Counted from the first letter of the stretch, positions 43,548 to 54,913 are shown. The stretch: 64,000 bases of DNA from Curtobacterium sp. VKM Ac-2922 (GCF_022815645.1 NZ_JALGRO010000010.1:24283-88282), one strand, 5' to 3'. Notes: generated by a model not told the origin, from the sequence alone. Program-made: numbers and translations.

Positions 43548-44963
43548 ATGAAGAAGCCTGCGCGTTCCCTCGCCTGCGGCATCGCCACCGTCTCGTTGCT
43601 CGGCATCGGGCTGTCGGTGGGCATCGCCGGACCGGCAGGGGCGACCCCCGCGACGGCCCCGTCGTGGGCGGACGTGCAGGCAGCCAAGGCCGACCAGGCC
43701 GACACGCAGCAGACGGTCGACGAGCTCGCCTCGCGATTGTCCGGACTGCAGGACTCCGCCGACCAGGCCGGTGTCGTGGTGCAGCAGGCCGGGCAGACGT
43801 ACGCGCTGGCAGCATCGGAACAGCAGGAGGCGCAGGCCACGCTCGACGACCTGGACGCCCAGGCCAAGCGCGCGAAGCAGGCCGCCGACGCATCCGCCGG
43901 CCAGGTCGCCGCGCTCGTGGTCGAGCTCTCGCGCAGCGGCGGCGGGGACCTGACGACGAGCATGCTGGTCGACGCCTCGGACGCCAAGGACCTGCTCTAC
44001 CAGGTCGGCACGATGTCGCACCTGTCGGAGCGCTCGGCGACGGTCCTGGCCAAGGCCCAGGCCGACCAGAACACGCTCGACTCGGTCGCCGCCCAGAAGA
44101 GCCAGGCGACGAAGGCCCTCGGGAAGGCGACCGACGCCACCAAGACAGCGCTCGACACCGCCAACGCTGTCGCGGCCCAGGCCAGCGGCAAGCTGCAGGA
44201 CGCGCAGAACCAGCAGAACGAGGTGCTCGAGCAGCTCGCGTTCCTCAAGGGCACGACGGTCGCGACCGAGAGCGCCTACTACTCGGACCAGCGCGCGAAG
44301 CAGGCGGAGACGCAGCTGGCGGCGCAGGCAGCGAAGGACGCGGCCAGCGGATCGAGCGCGCCGACGGGCACGACGACCACGAACAACCCCGCACCGAGCA
44401 CCGGCGGCACCCCGAGCAAGTCCGGCAACAACAACAACAGCGGCGGCGGCAACAGCAACCCGGCCCCAGCGCCAGCTCCCGCGCCCGCGCCGGCTCCTGC
44501 CCCGTCGAAGCCGTCACCAGCCCCGGCACCGGCTCCCGCGCCGACGACGCCGACCGCGCCGAGCACCCCGTCCAAGGCCGCAGGCGCGATCGCCTTCGCC
44601 CGCGCGCAGCTCGGCGACGCCTACGTCCTGGGTGGTGCAGGCCCGAACACCTGGGACTGCTCCGGCCTGGTGATGATGGCCTACAGCTCGCAGGGCATCG
44701 CGACCGGCGGCCACAACGTCGTCTGGCAGTACAACTACTTCCGCTCGATCGGTCGGCTGGTGCCGCTGTCGCAACGGCAGGCCGGCGACATCCTGTTCTT
44801 CTCGCACAACGGTGCCGCGTCGGGCGGGTACCACGACACGATCTACACGGGCGGTGGCCGCATGATCGAGGCCGCGCGACCCGGTGTGGGCGTCGTCGAG
44901 CGTGCGGTCTGGGGCACGGGCGACCTGCTGCCGTACGTCGCCCGTCCGTCGGGCTCGATGTAG
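43548..44963 (+). CDS. Secreted NlpC/P60 endopeptidase with N-terminal coiled coil
   Basis: 471 residues. Signal peptide (MKKPARSLACGIATVSLLGI, cleavage near GATPA). A coiled coil to about residue 260 begins APSWADVQAAKADQADTQQT, related to the start of the upstream M23 protein. A low-complexity region rich in Pro-Ala repeats (about 270-340) reaches the C-terminal NlpC/P60 domain: NTWDCSGLVMMAY with the catalytic Cys, SGGYHDTIYTG with the His. It probably cleaves peptide stems in peptidoglycan, as RipA-type proteins do in cell separation. Confidence 0.92.
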   Translation: MKKPARSLACGIATVSLLGIGLSVGIAGPAGATPATAPSWADVQAAKADQADTQQTVDELASRLSGLQDSADQAGVVVQQAGQTYALAASEQQEAQATLDDLDAQAKRAKQAADASAGQVAALVVELSRSGGGDLTTSMLVDASDAKDLLYQVGTMSHLSERSATVLAKAQADQNTLDSVAAQKSQATKALGKATDATKTALDTANAVAAQASGKLQDAQNQQNEVLEQLAFLKGTTVATESAYYSDQRAKQAETQLAAQAAKDAASGSSAPTGTTTTNNPAPSTGGTPSKSGNNNNSGGGNSNPAPAPAPAPAPAPAPSKPSPAPAPAPAPTTPTAPSTPSKAAGAIAFARAQLGDAYVLGGAGPNTWDCSGLVMMAYSSQGIATGGHNVVWQYNYFRSIGRLVPLSQRQAGDILFFSHNGAASGGYHDTIYTGGGRMIEAARPGVGVVERAVWGTGDLLPYVARPSGSM

Positions 44964-44999
44964 TCCCCCACACGACGGCGCATCGCGCTCCACAACGAA

Positions 45000-45029
45000 C
45001 ATCGCGCCCCGTGGAGACGGGGCGCGATG
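45000..45029. terminator. Hairpin between convergent P60 and ppa genes, recurring sequence
   Basis: Arms 45000-45012 and 45017-45029 (CATCGCGCCCCGT and complement) around a 4-nt loop. The core equals the hairpin at 27505-27538. Confidence 0.8.
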
Positions 45030-45117
45030 TCGTTGCGGGGGTGCGATCACAGCGGGGCGATCAGCACGCGGTGCGATCAGCGGGTCACGGCGACGCCGGC
45101 CCGCCGATCGACGAGCG

Positions 45118-45609
45118 TCAGTGCGAGCCGGGCACGTACGCGGCCTGGCCGGCCGTCACGATGGCCTCGGCCTCGGCGGCATCGCCCCAGCCCTCGGCCT
45201 TGACCCACTTGTTCGGCTCGAGGTCCTTGTAGCGCTCGAAGAAGTGCGCGATCTCGGCCTTGGTCTGCTCGTCGACGTCCGAGATGTCCTGGATGTGCGC
45301 CCAGCGCGGGTCCTTCGCGGGGACGACGAGGACCTTGGCGTCGACGCCGGCTTCGTCGCTCATCTTGAAGACGCCGACCGGGCGGACCTTGACGCCGACG
45401 CCCGGGAAGGTCGGGTACTCGAGCAGCAGCAGCGCGTCCACGGGGTCGCCGTCGTCGGCCAGGGTCTTCTCGAAGAACCCGTAGTCCGTCGGGTAGACGA
45501 ACGAGGTGAACAGCACGCGGTCGAGGTACACGCGACCGGTCTCGTGGTCCACCTCGTACTTGTTGCGGCTGCCCTTGGGGATCTCGACGACGACGTCGTA
45601 CGCGGCCAT
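45118..45609 (-). CDS. ppa: Inorganic pyrophosphatase
   Basis: 163 residues. Hydrolyses pyrophosphate and so drives biosynthetic reactions. Family I motifs: [32 protein letters not shown], the metal site [10 protein letters not shown] and [14 protein letters not shown] lies before the ATG at 45609. Divergent from tilS with 64 bp between. Confidence 0.95.
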   Translation of the reverse strand: MAAYDVVVEIPKGSRNKYEVDHETGRVYLDRVLFTSFVYPTDYGFFEKTLADDGDPVDALLLLEYPTFPGVGVKVRPVGVFKMSDEAGVDAKVLVVPAKDPRWAHIQDISDVDEQTKAEIAHFFERYKDLEPNKWVKAEGWGDAAEAEAIVTAGQAAYVPGSH

Positions 45610-45661
45610 GTCTGCACTCCTGGTGTGTCGTTGGGGCTGTCGGTGGTTCCGAGAGCGCGGC

Positions 45662-45667
45662 TAACGT
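45662..45667 (+). promoter_or_regulatory. -10 box, leaderless start of tilS
   Basis: TAACGT lies 6 nt before the GTG at 45674. Confidence 0.5.
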
Positions 45668-45673
45668 TACCGG

Positions 45674-46711
45674 GTGAACTCTCCGCGTCCCCGGCTCGAT
45701 CCCGCCGTCGCCGAGACCCGGCGCGGCGTCCGTGCGCTCCTGGCGCAGGCGCTCGAGACGTCGGTGGTCGGTCCCGGCGACCTGGTCCTCGTCGCGCTCA
45801 GCGGCGGGCCCGACTCGCTGGCACTGGCCGCGGCCACCGCGTTCGAAGCGCCCAAGCAGGGGCTCCGGGCCGGTGCGGTGGTCGTCGACCACGCGCTTCA
45901 GGCGGGCTCCGAGGCGGTGGCGACCCGGGCCTCCCGGCAGGCGTCCGAGCTGGGACTCGACCCGGTGACCGTCCGCCGCGTCACGGTCGGCTCCGACGGT
46001 GGTCCGGAAGGCGCCGCACGGGAGGCCCGCCACACCGCGATCGCGCACGTCGCGTCGGACCTGGGGTCGCCCCTGGTGCTGTTCGGGCACACCCTGGACG
46101 ACCAGGCCGAGACGGTCCTGCTCGGCCTGCTGCGCGGCAGCGGGCCGGACAGTCTGTCCGGCATGCCGCCGCTCGCCCGTCGGGTCGACGGTCCGGCCTA
46201 CGGCCGCCCCCTGCTGGGCGTCCGTCGGCACACCACGCGGCAGGCGTGCGCCGCCGCCGGCCTGGCGCCCTGGCACGACCCACAGAACCAGGACACCGCG
46301 TTCACCCGCGTGCGCGTCCGGAACGCCGTGATGCCGGTGCTCGAACGCGAGCTCGGTGCCGACGTCGCCGCAGCCCTCGCCCGCACGGCCGACCAGCTGC
46401 GCGAGGACGCCGCGGCGCTCGACCACTTCGCCGAGGAGATGGCCGAGGACCTGGCGGAGCACTCCGAGGCGGGGATCGCGCTGTCGGTTCGGCAGCTGCA
46501 GGCGAACCCGCCGGCGCTCCGGCAGCGGCTGGTGCGGCTGGCGGTCGAGAGCGAGTTCGGCGTGACGCTCAGCCGACTGCAGACGCTCGAGGTCTGCCGA
46601 CTGGTCACCGAGTGGAGCGGGCAGGGGCCGATCGACCTGCCCGGCGTCCGGGTGTCCCGCGACGGGGACCGGCTGTCGTTCGCCGCCGGACAGCAACATC
46701 CGGACCGTTAG
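45674..46711 (+). CDS. tilS: tRNA(Ile)-lysidine synthetase
   Basis: 345 residues, GTG start. Modifies C34 of tRNA-Ile (CAU) to lysidine so it reads AUA. The PP-loop ATP motif ALSGGPDSLA is at about residues 41-50, followed by VVDHALQAGS, LFGHTLDDQAETVLLGLLRG and the tRNA-binding region with GRPLLGVRRHTTRQ. TAACGT 6 nt upstream supports the start. Followed by hpt, a conserved neighbour in actinobacteria. Confidence 0.94.
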   Translation: MNSPRPRLDPAVAETRRGVRALLAQALETSVVGPGDLVLVALSGGPDSLALAAATAFEAPKQGLRAGAVVVDHALQAGSEAVATRASRQASELGLDPVTVRRVTVGSDGGPEGAAREARHTAIAHVASDLGSPLVLFGHTLDDQAETVLLGLLRGSGPDSLSGMPPLARRVDGPAYGRPLLGVRRHTTRQACAAAGLAPWHDPQNQDTAFTRVRVRNAVMPVLERELGADVAAALARTADQLREDAAALDHFAEEMAEDLAEHSEAGIALSVRQLQANPPALRQRLVRLAVESEFGVTLSRLQTLEVCRLVTEWSGQGPIDLPGVRVSRDGDRLSFAAGQQHPDR

Positions 46712-46714
46712 GCT
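46709..46714 (+). promoter_or_regulatory. -10 box, leaderless start of hpt
   Basis: TAGGCT overlaps the tilS stop and lies 6 nt before the GTG at 46721. This favours the second of two adjacent GTG codons as the hpt start. Confidence 0.45.
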
Positions 46715-46720
46715 GGCGTG

Positions 46721-47272
46721 GTGGAACTCTCCGACGTGCAGGACGACCTCTCCGAAGTGCTCTTCACCCCCGAGCAGATCGACGACAAGATCGCCGAACT
46801 CGCCGCCGCGGTGGACCGGGACTACGCCGACAAGGACCCCCTGCTGGTCGGTGTCCTGAAGGGTGCGGTCATGGTCATGGCGGACTTCTCCCGCCACCTG
46901 ACCCTGCAGGCGAAGATGGACTGGATGGCGGTGTCGTCCTACGGCTCCGGCACGAAGTCGTCCGGCGTGGTGCGGATCCTCAAGGACCTCGACACCGACC
47001 TGCACGGCCGCGACGTCATCATCGTCGAGGACATCATCGACTCCGGCCTGACCCTGTCGTGGCTCAAGCAGAACCTCGAGTCCCGCGGGGCCGCAAGCGT
47101 CGAGATCGTCACGCTGCTGCGCAAGCCCGAGGCAGCCAAGGTGCAGGTCGACGTCAAGTACGTCGGCTACGACATCCCCGACGCCTTCGTGGTGGGCTTC
47201 GGACTCGACTACGACGAGCGGTACCGCAACCTGCGTGGCATCGGGGTCCTGGCCCCGCACATCTACTCGTAG
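46721..47272 (+). CDS. hpt: Hypoxanthine phosphoribosyltransferase
   Basis: 183 residues from the GTG at 46721 (the GTG just before, at 46718, is also in frame). Salvages hypoxanthine and guanine with PRPP. Motifs: LLVGVLKGAVMVMADFSRHL, MDWMAVSSYGSGTKSSG and the PRPP loop IIVEDIIDSGLTLSWL. Typical order tilS-hpt-ftsH. Confidence 0.95.
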   Translation: MELSDVQDDLSEVLFTPEQIDDKIAELAAAVDRDYADKDPLLVGVLKGAVMVMADFSRHLTLQAKMDWMAVSSYGSGTKSSGVVRILKDLDTDLHGRDVIIVEDIIDSGLTLSWLKQNLESRGAASVEIVTLLRKPEAAKVQVDVKYVGYDIPDAFVVGFGLDYDERYRNLRGIGVLAPHIYS

Positions 47273-47388
47273 ACGAACCTCCGAGTTCGCCCGCAGAGGA
47301 CATCCATTCTCGCCACAGAATCGCGGCCGTATGCTGATCAGCACGCAACTCCGGCAGAGAAAGGCTCGGGCCACGGCGCCCGGATCAC

Positions 47389-49377
<1,989 letters not shown>

Positions 49378-49383
49378 GCCGGC

Positions 49384-50268
49384 ATGACCGACCTCCCGAC
49401 GAGACGGGACCGCCGCCTCGCCGCGGCCAGCCGTCGCCGTGACCCGGGTGTCTCCCAGCAGGGGAGCACCCGGGTCATGGGCATCCTCAACGTCACGCCC
49501 GACTCGTTCTCCGACGGTGGACTGCACGCGGCGTACGACGCCGCCGTGGCCCATGCCCGCCACCTGGTCGACACGGGCGCCGACATCGTCGACGTCGGGG
49601 GCGAGTCCACCCGCCCGGGCGCCGAGCGCGTGCCGGTCGAGGTCGAGCAGCAGCGCGTGCTGCCCGTGGTCGAGCAGCTCGTCGCCGAGGGCATCGCCGT
49701 CAGCGTCGACACCATGAACGCGGCGACGGCCGAACGCGCGGTCGAGCTCGGCGCGACGATCGTCAACGACGTGTCGGGTGGCCTGGCCGACGACGACATG
49801 GCCCGGGTCGTGGCGTCGACGGGCTGCGGCTTCGTCGTCATGCACTGGCGCGGGCACAGCGACCGGATGTACCGCGACGCGGTCTACGCCCACGCGGTCG
49901 ACGAGGTCCGCCGCGAGGTCGAGATGCGCGTCGCTGAACTCATCGTGCTCGGCGTGCACCAGGACCAGGTCGTCATCGACCCGGGGCTGGGCTTCGCCAA
50001 GCAGGGCGTGCAGAACTGGGAGATCCTAGCCGGCTACGAGCGGTTCGCCTCGATCGGCCTGCCCGTCCTGGTCGCGGCGTCGCGCAAGCGGTTCCTCGAC
50101 GGCGTCGGCAGTCCTGCCGGCGCACCACCGGCGGAACGCGACCTGGCGACCGCCGCCATCAGCCTGTTGGCAGCGGAGCGGGGAGCATGGGGCGTGCGCG
50201 TGCACGATCCCGTCCCCTCCCGCGCCGTGCTCGACGTCTGGGAAGCCTGGAGGGCAGCTCGATCGTGA
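49384..50268 (+). CDS. folP: Dihydropteroate synthase
   Basis: 294 residues. Couples 6-hydroxymethyl-dihydropterin diphosphate with p-aminobenzoate. Motifs: RVMGILNVTPDSFSDGG, DVGGESTRPGAERV, TIVNDVSGG and the C-terminal VAASRKRFLDGV. A 30-residue basic N-terminal extension precedes the first strand. In many actinobacteria folE sits between ftsH and folP; here it is absent. Its stop overlaps the folB start. Confidence 0.96.
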   Translation: MTDLPTRRDRRLAAASRRRDPGVSQQGSTRVMGILNVTPDSFSDGGLHAAYDAAVAHARHLVDTGADIVDVGGESTRPGAERVPVEVEQQRVLPVVEQLVAEGIAVSVDTMNAATAERAVELGATIVNDVSGGLADDDMARVVASTGCGFVVMHWRGHSDRMYRDAVYAHAVDEVRREVEMRVAELIVLGVHQDQVVIDPGLGFAKQGVQNWEILAGYERFASIGLPVLVAASRKRFLDGVGSPAGAPPAERDLATAAISLLAAERGAWGVRVHDPVPSRAVLDVWEAWRAARS

Positions 50269-50672
50269 ACGACACCATCCGCTTGACGGGGGTCCGCGCC
50301 CGCGGACACCACGGGGTCTTCGACCATGAACGCGCCGACGGGCAGGACTTCGTGGTCGACGTCGCCGTCGAGATCGACGCGCACGCCGCCGCCGGTCCCG
50401 ACGACCTGGCCAAGACCGTGCACTACGGGGTGCTGGCCGAGCAGGTCGTCGCCGAGATCGAGCGTGACCCGGTCGACCTGATCGAGACGCTGGCGGAGCG
50501 GATCGCCGCCGCGGTGCTCACCCACGACGCTGCCCTGGCGACCGAGGTCACGGTGCACAAGCCGCAGGCCCCCATCACGGTGCCGTTCACCGACGTGTCG
50601 ATCTCGATCCGGCGTGAACGCTCCGCGTCGACGGGCGGCAGCGTGCGCACCGCCGACCCGGGTGCCGCGTGA
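50265..50672 (+). CDS. folB: Dihydroneopterin aldolase
   Basis: 135 residues from the GTG at 50265, inside the folP stop (GTGA). Converts dihydroneopterin to 6-hydroxymethyl-dihydropterin. Motifs: LTGVRARGHHGVFDHERADG, FVVDVAVEIDAHAAAGPDDL, VHYGVLAEQVVAEIE and EVTVHKPQAPITVPFTDVS. A short Ser/Thr-rich tail follows the domain. Confidence 0.94.
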   Translation: MNDTIRLTGVRARGHHGVFDHERADGQDFVVDVAVEIDAHAAAGPDDLAKTVHYGVLAEQVVAEIERDPVDLIETLAERIAAAVLTHDAALATEVTVHKPQAPITVPFTDVSISIRRERSASTGGSVRTADPGAA

Positions 50673-51280
50673 CCCGCGCCGTCATCGCCCTCGGTGCCAA
50701 CCTGGGCGACCGGGGCAGCACCCTGCGCGCCGCTGCGTCCGCCGTCGCCGCGATCCCCGGGGTGCACGCCGTCGCGTCGTCGCACGAGGTCGAGTCCGTC
50801 GCGCTGACCCTGGACGGCCTCGACACGAGCAAGCCCCGCTACCGCAACGCCGTCGTCGTCGTGGACACCGAGCTCGGCGCCCAGCAGCTGCTCGACGCGC
50901 TGCACGCGGTCGAGGACGCGCACGGCCGCACCCGCCAGGTCCGCTGGGGCGACCGCACGCTCGACCTCGACGTGGTGACCTACGGCGACGCGCACATCGC
51001 CACCGAGACCCTCGACGTGCCGCACCCCCGCGCGCACGAGCGGGCGTTCGTCCTGGCGCCCTGGCTCGACGCCGACCCCGACGCCGTGCTGCCCGGGCGC
51101 GGACCGGTGGCGGACCTGCTGGCCGCACTCGGCGACGACACCGAGCGCGTCGACGAGCCGCGCCTGTTCGACGACGCGACCACGGCCTCCCGTCCGGACG
51201 AGACCGACCGGACGGGCCGGACGGGCCAGACGGACCAGACGGATCTGACGGAACGAGCACGGACGGACGCGCCCTCGTGA
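50669..51280 (+). CDS. folK: 6-hydroxymethyl-dihydropterin pyrophosphokinase
   Basis: 203 residues from the GTG at 50669. Transfers pyrophosphate from ATP to the pterin, giving the FolP substrate. Motifs: ALGANLGDRGSTLRAA, PRYRNAVVVVDTELGAQQL, RWGDRTLDLDVVTYGD and the PHPRAHERAFVLAPW box. A C-terminal tail of about 30 residues rich in Thr, Asp and Arg (DRTGRTGQTDQTDL) is encoded by a short-repeat DNA tract. The stop overlaps the next start. Confidence 0.95.
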   Translation: MTRAVIALGANLGDRGSTLRAAASAVAAIPGVHAVASSHEVESVALTLDGLDTSKPRYRNAVVVVDTELGAQQLLDALHAVEDAHGRTRQVRWGDRTLDLDVVTYGDAHIATETLDVPHPRAHERAFVLAPWLDADPDAVLPGRGPVADLLAALGDDTERVDEPRLFDDATTASRPDETDRTGRTGQTDQTDLTERARTDAPS

Positions 51281-51756
51281 GGACCACCCGCGCCTCGACG
51301 CTCGTCAGCCTGGCCGTCGTCGCCGGCATCGCCGGTTTCGCCCTGAACGCCGCGCTGGCCTCGCGCCAGGCCCCCGCGCTCATCCTGGTCAGCCCCCTCG
51401 GCTTCGCCCTGGCCTTCATCGGCATCGTGCTCATCGCGCTCGCACTGCCGGTCCGTCGGCACGCCCGGGGCGACCCCGGCCGCCGCGTGGACCCGATCTA
51501 CGCCACGCGCGTGGTGGTGCTGGCCAAGGCGTCGAGCATCTGCGGCGTGCTGTTCGGAAGCTTCGCCCTCGGGCTGCTGGTGTACCTGCTGACCCGATCG
51601 GTGGTGCCTTCGCTAGGCTCGACCCTGCCGAGTGCCGTGGCGGTCGGCGGTGGGATCGTGCTGACCGTGTGCGCCCTCGTCGCCGAGCGCATGTGCATCG
51701 CCCCACCGGACGACGACGACCGCGACGAACCGCGGGGCGGCACCACGGCACGATGA
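51277..51756 (+). CDS. DUF3180 family membrane protein
   Basis: 159 residues from the GTG at 51277. Four hydrophobic helices (about 7-27, 35-53, 77-98 and 113-132) and an acidic tail with DDDDRDE. It matches DUF3180, which in actinobacteria lies just after folK. Role unknown. Coupled to folK by GTGA and followed by the PH-domain genes. Confidence 0.85.
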   Translation: MRTTRASTLVSLAVVAGIAGFALNAALASRQAPALILVSPLGFALAFIGIVLIALALPVRRHARGDPGRRVDPIYATRVVVLAKASSICGVLFGSFALGLLVYLLTRSVVPSLGSTLPSAVAVGGGIVLTVCALVAERMCIAPPDDDDRDEPRGGTTAR

Positions 51757-51772
51757 CCACCAGGAGGGCCCG

Positions 51773-52294
51773 ATGCCGCGCGAACGACTCGACGAGCAGG
51801 GACTCGGGCTGACCGGCATCGACTGGACGCGGGTGTCCACGAAGCTCGTGTGGACGGAACTCATCACCACCGTCCTGGCCGGCGTCGTCGTCACCGTCGG
51901 TTGCGTGCTGATCGGCGTCGCGAGCGGCGGTCCGTCGGACGGCGCCGGCCTGGTCTGGACGCTCATCGGCGTCGCGATCGGCATCGCCACGCTGATCACC
52001 GCGATCCTGACCCCGCGCCGCGTCCGCGCGATCGGGTACGCCCTGCGCGACGACGACTTCGTGCTGCGCAAGGGCCTGATGTGGCAACGCTTCACCGCGG
52101 TGCCCTACGGTCGCCTGCAGCTGGTGGACGTCAACCGCGGCCCGCTCGACCGGGCGCTCGGCATGAGCGAGCTGAAGTTCGTGACCGCGGCCGCGTCGAC
52201 GAACGTGCGCATCCCGGGCATCCCCGCCGAGCACGCCGACGAGCTGCGTGACCGGCTCGTCGAACTCGCCGAGGCCCGCCGAGCCGGGCTCTAG
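51773..52294 (+). CDS. Bacterial PH-domain membrane protein (YdbS-like)
   Basis: 173 residues. A short N-terminal segment, two helices (about 30-50 and 60-80), then a bPH2 domain beginning RRVRAIGYALRDDDFVLRKG with FTAVPYGRLQLVDVNRGPLD and ALGMSELKFVTAAAS. This is the YdbS type, always paired with a larger YdbT-like protein, which follows here after 8 nt. In Bacillus the pair contributes to resistance against some peptides. Confidence 0.88.
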   Translation: MPRERLDEQGLGLTGIDWTRVSTKLVWTELITTVLAGVVVTVGCVLIGVASGGPSDGAGLVWTLIGVAIGIATLITAILTPRRVRAIGYALRDDDFVLRKGLMWQRFTAVPYGRLQLVDVNRGPLDRALGMSELKFVTAAASTNVRIPGIPAEHADELRDRLVELAEARRAGL

Positions 52295-52302
52295 GGGACA
52301 CC

Positions 52303-54075
52303 GTGACGTTCCGACCCGGCCCACCACCGCCCGCCCCGGCGCGCAGGGGGAACGCCGCCGCGGCAGCACCCCTGACCGACGGCGAGTGGCACCGCCTGCA
52401 CCCGCTGACCCCGCTGCTGCGCGGTGGCATCGTCCTGATCGTCGTGCTCGGCATCCTGCTCAACAACCTGCGCGACACCCTGGTCGAGATGGTCATCCCC
52501 GGCGGCGGCCCGCAACAGGACGGTGACCCCGTCCGCTACGTCTACGAGCACGGCGCCGTCGGCTGGGTGCTGCTCGGCCTGGTCGGCTTCGTCATCGTGT
52601 TGATCGGGCTGTTCTACCTGTCGTGGCGGATGCACGAGTTCCGGGTCACCGGCGACGTGGTCGAGGTGCGGTCCGGCGTGCTGTTCCGCAACCACCGCAA
52701 GGCCCGACTCGACCGCATCCAGGGCATCAACGTCTCGCGGCCGCTCATCCCGCGGCTGTTCGGCACCGCCAAGCTCGAGATCGCCCAGGCCGGCAACGAC
52801 GCCAACGTCCAGCTCGCCTACCTGGGTGCCAAGGCCGGCGACGACCTGCGGCAGCGCATCCTGGTGCTGGCGTCGGGAGCGCAGGAGGACGAGGCCGAGG
52901 CCGCAGACGGTCAGCCCCGGTACGACTCCGAGGGGCTCGTGTCCGACCGCGTGCACGAGTTCCTGTCGCCCGAGCTCGACGCCGGTGCCGTGCACGCGAC
53001 GCGCATCGTGAAGGTGCAGCCCGGGCGGCTCATCGCGTCGCTGCTGCTGTCCGGCACGACGGTGTTCCTGCTCGTGGTGCTCGCCGCGATCATCGTCAGC
53101 ATCGCCGTCACGGGGGAGTACTTCCTGCTCGTCTCGCTGTTCCCCGCGGTCATCGGCGCCGGCGGCTACTACGTCCGCAAGTTCTCGAAGTCGCTGCAGT
53201 ACACGATCGCGGACACCCGCGACGGCATCCGCATCGGCTTCGGCCTGGTGTCGACGTCGAACGAGACGCTGCCGCCCGGCCGCATCCACGCCGTCAGCGT
53301 CGCGCAGCCGCTGCTGTGGCGACCGTTCGGCTGGTGGGACATCCGCATCAACCGGGCGACGAACGCAGGCAACGGCGCGTCGAACAACCAGCAGGTGTCG
53401 TCGATCGTGCTGCCGGTGGGCACCGCCGAGGACGTGCGCCAGGTCCTCGAGATCATCCTGCCGTCGCTCGTCGGCAGCGCCGTCGTGGGCCCGGGCGCGA
53501 CGAAGGACCGGATGCGCGAGGGATCCGCCGAGGCCGTCAGCGTCGTCGACGACAGCCTGACCACCACGGGCGACCGGGGTGGCTTCCAGCACTCGCCCCG
53601 CCGTGGCCGGTGGCTCCGCCCGCTGTCCGCGCGCCGCAACGGGTACCGCTTCGTCCCCGGCGCCGTGCTGCTGCGGATGGGGGCCGTCTGGCGCACGCTC
53701 GTCGTCGTCCCGTTGCCACGGGTGCAGAGCGTGAAGGTCTCGCAGGGGCCCGTGGAGCGCCTGCTCCGCCTGGCGTCGGTGCACGTGCAGACCGTGCACG
53801 GTCCCGTCACCGCGGCGATCGGCGCGCTCGACGCGCGCGACGCCCAGCAGCTCTGGGCCGACACCGCCGAACGCGCGGTCGAGGCCGCGGCCTCCGACAC
53901 GTCGCACCGCTGGCGGTCCGCCTCGGGGCACGCAGCCGGCCAGGAGGCCCGGGGGCACGTGAGCGCACCACCTGCGGGACCGCAGGGGGCGGCACCAGGG
54001 CACACCGGGCCTCCCGTCTGGTCCCCGGCGCCGGCCGGGTGGGGCGACGTCCCGCCCACCGGAGCGGTGCGGTGA
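52303..54075 (+). CDS. Bacterial PH-domain membrane protein (YdbT-like)
   Basis: 590 residues from the GTG at 52303. Four helices in two pairs (about 43-60, 87-105, 245-270 and 271-285) and repeated bPH2 domains: [40 protein letters not shown], a second copy near [18 protein letters not shown] and a third near [20 protein letters not shown]. Partner of the preceding YdbS-like protein. A Pro/Gly-rich disordered tail of about 60 residues ends the chain. The stop overlaps the next start. Confidence 0.88.
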   Translation: MTFRPGPPPPAPARRGNAAAAAPLTDGEWHRLHPLTPLLRGGIVLIVVLGILLNNLRDTLVEMVIPGGGPQQDGDPVRYVYEHGAVGWVLLGLVGFVIVLIGLFYLSWRMHEFRVTGDVVEVRSGVLFRNHRKARLDRIQGINVSRPLIPRLFGTAKLEIAQAGNDANVQLAYLGAKAGDDLRQRILVLASGAQEDEAEAADGQPRYDSEGLVSDRVHEFLSPELDAGAVHATRIVKVQPGRLIASLLLSGTTVFLLVVLAAIIVSIAVTGEYFLLVSLFPAVIGAGGYYVRKFSKSLQYTIADTRDGIRIGFGLVSTSNETLPPGRIHAVSVAQPLLWRPFGWWDIRINRATNAGNGASNNQQVSSIVLPVGTAEDVRQVLEIILPSLVGSAVVGPGATKDRMREGSAEAVSVVDDSLTTTGDRGGFQHSPRRGRWLRPLSARRNGYRFVPGAVLLRMGAVWRTLVVVPLPRVQSVKVSQGPVERLLRLASVHVQTVHGPVTAAIGALDARDAQQLWADTAERAVEAAASDTSHRWRSASGHAAGQEARGHVSAPPAGPQGAAPGHTGPPVWSPAPAGWGDVPPTGAVR

Positions 54076-54764
54076 GGGCCGGACGCCTGGGGGTCGGCGT
54101 CGTCGGGGCCGGCCGGGTGGGACCGGTGCTCGGTGCTGCGCTCGCGAACGCCGAGCACGCCGTCGTGGGCATCACCGCCGTGTCCGAGTCGAGTGTCGAC
54201 CGCGCCGAGGCCCTGCTGCCCGGGGTCCCCGTCCTCGAGACGCCCGCGCTGGTCGAGCGGAGCGAACTCGTGCTGCTGGCGGTGCCGGACGACCAGCTCG
54301 TCGGGCTCGTGCAGGGGCTCGCCGACGCGGGGATCTGGCAGCCGGGGCAGCTCGTCGTGCACACGAGCCCGGAACACGGCGTCGGCATCCTCGCTCCCGC
54401 CATGGCGGCCGGCGCGATCCCGCTGGCGATCCACCCGGCGATGGCGTTCACCGGCACCAGTGTCGACCTCGCCCGGCTCCGCGACGCCTACTGCGCCGTG
54501 ACGGCACCGTCGCCCGTGCTGCCGATCGCGCAGGCGCTCGTGGTCGAGATGGGGGCGGAGCCGTTCGTCGTCGCGGAGCAGGACCGGCCCGCGTACGCCG
54601 ATGCCGTGCGGGCCGCCGTCAGCTTCTCGACCGCGATCGTCGACCAGTCCGCCGGCACCCTGTCGGGCATCGGGGTGGAGCACCCCGGTCGGGTCCTCGG
54701 CGCCCTGGTGCGGTCGGCCGTGGACAACGCGCTGGCCGCTGCGGACGGGCAGTCGCGGCTGTAG
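54072..54764 (+). CDS. Rossmann-like and DUF2520 domain protein
   Basis: 230 residues from the GTG at 54072. An N-terminal NAD(P)-binding motif [36 protein letters not shown] and [15 protein letters not shown], then the DUF2520 part with [17 protein letters not shown] and a C-terminal helical region. This pair of domains often precedes panC and lysS in actinobacteria. Here panC is missing and a heptamer repeat follows the stop. Possibly a ketopantoate-reductase-like enzyme; unproven. Confidence 0.85.
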   Translation: MRAGRLGVGVVGAGRVGPVLGAALANAEHAVVGITAVSESSVDRAEALLPGVPVLETPALVERSELVLLAVPDDQLVGLVQGLADAGIWQPGQLVVHTSPEHGVGILAPAMAAGAIPLAIHPAMAFTGTSVDLARLRDAYCAVTAPSPVLPIAQALVVEMGAEPFVVAEQDRPAYADAVRAAVSFSTAIVDQSAGTLSGIGVEHPGRVLGALVRSAVDNALAAADGQSRL

Positions 54765-54834
54765 GTGCCCGGTGCCCGGTGCCCGGTGCCCGGTGCGCGG
54801 TGCCCGGTGCCCGGTGCCCGGTGCTCGGTGCCCG
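54765..54834. repeat. Ten tandem GTGCCCG heptamers
   Basis: Ten units of 7 bp start directly after the DUF2520 stop. Eight are exact and two have one change (GTGCGCG, GTGCTCG). A degenerate unit GTCTCCG follows. The tract lies 80-150 bp before the lysS start and upstream of TAGCAT at 54871-54876. Confidence 0.92.
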
Positions 54835-54870
54835 GTCTCCGGAGCAGCCGGGGGAGTGCGCGCGGCCGGG

Positions 54871-54876
54871 TAGCAT
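54871..54876 (+). promoter_or_regulatory. Possible -10 box of lysS
   Basis: TAGCAT lies 37 nt before the lysS ATG. No clear -35 element is visible. Confidence 0.4.
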
Positions 54877-54913
54877 CGACGCGTCCCCCCACGACCTCCG
54901 GAGCCGCACCCGC

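Noticed and set aside
54765..54834. CRISPR or coding repeat
   Set aside because: Seven-base units without spacers; the frame starts directly after a stop and has no start or domain.
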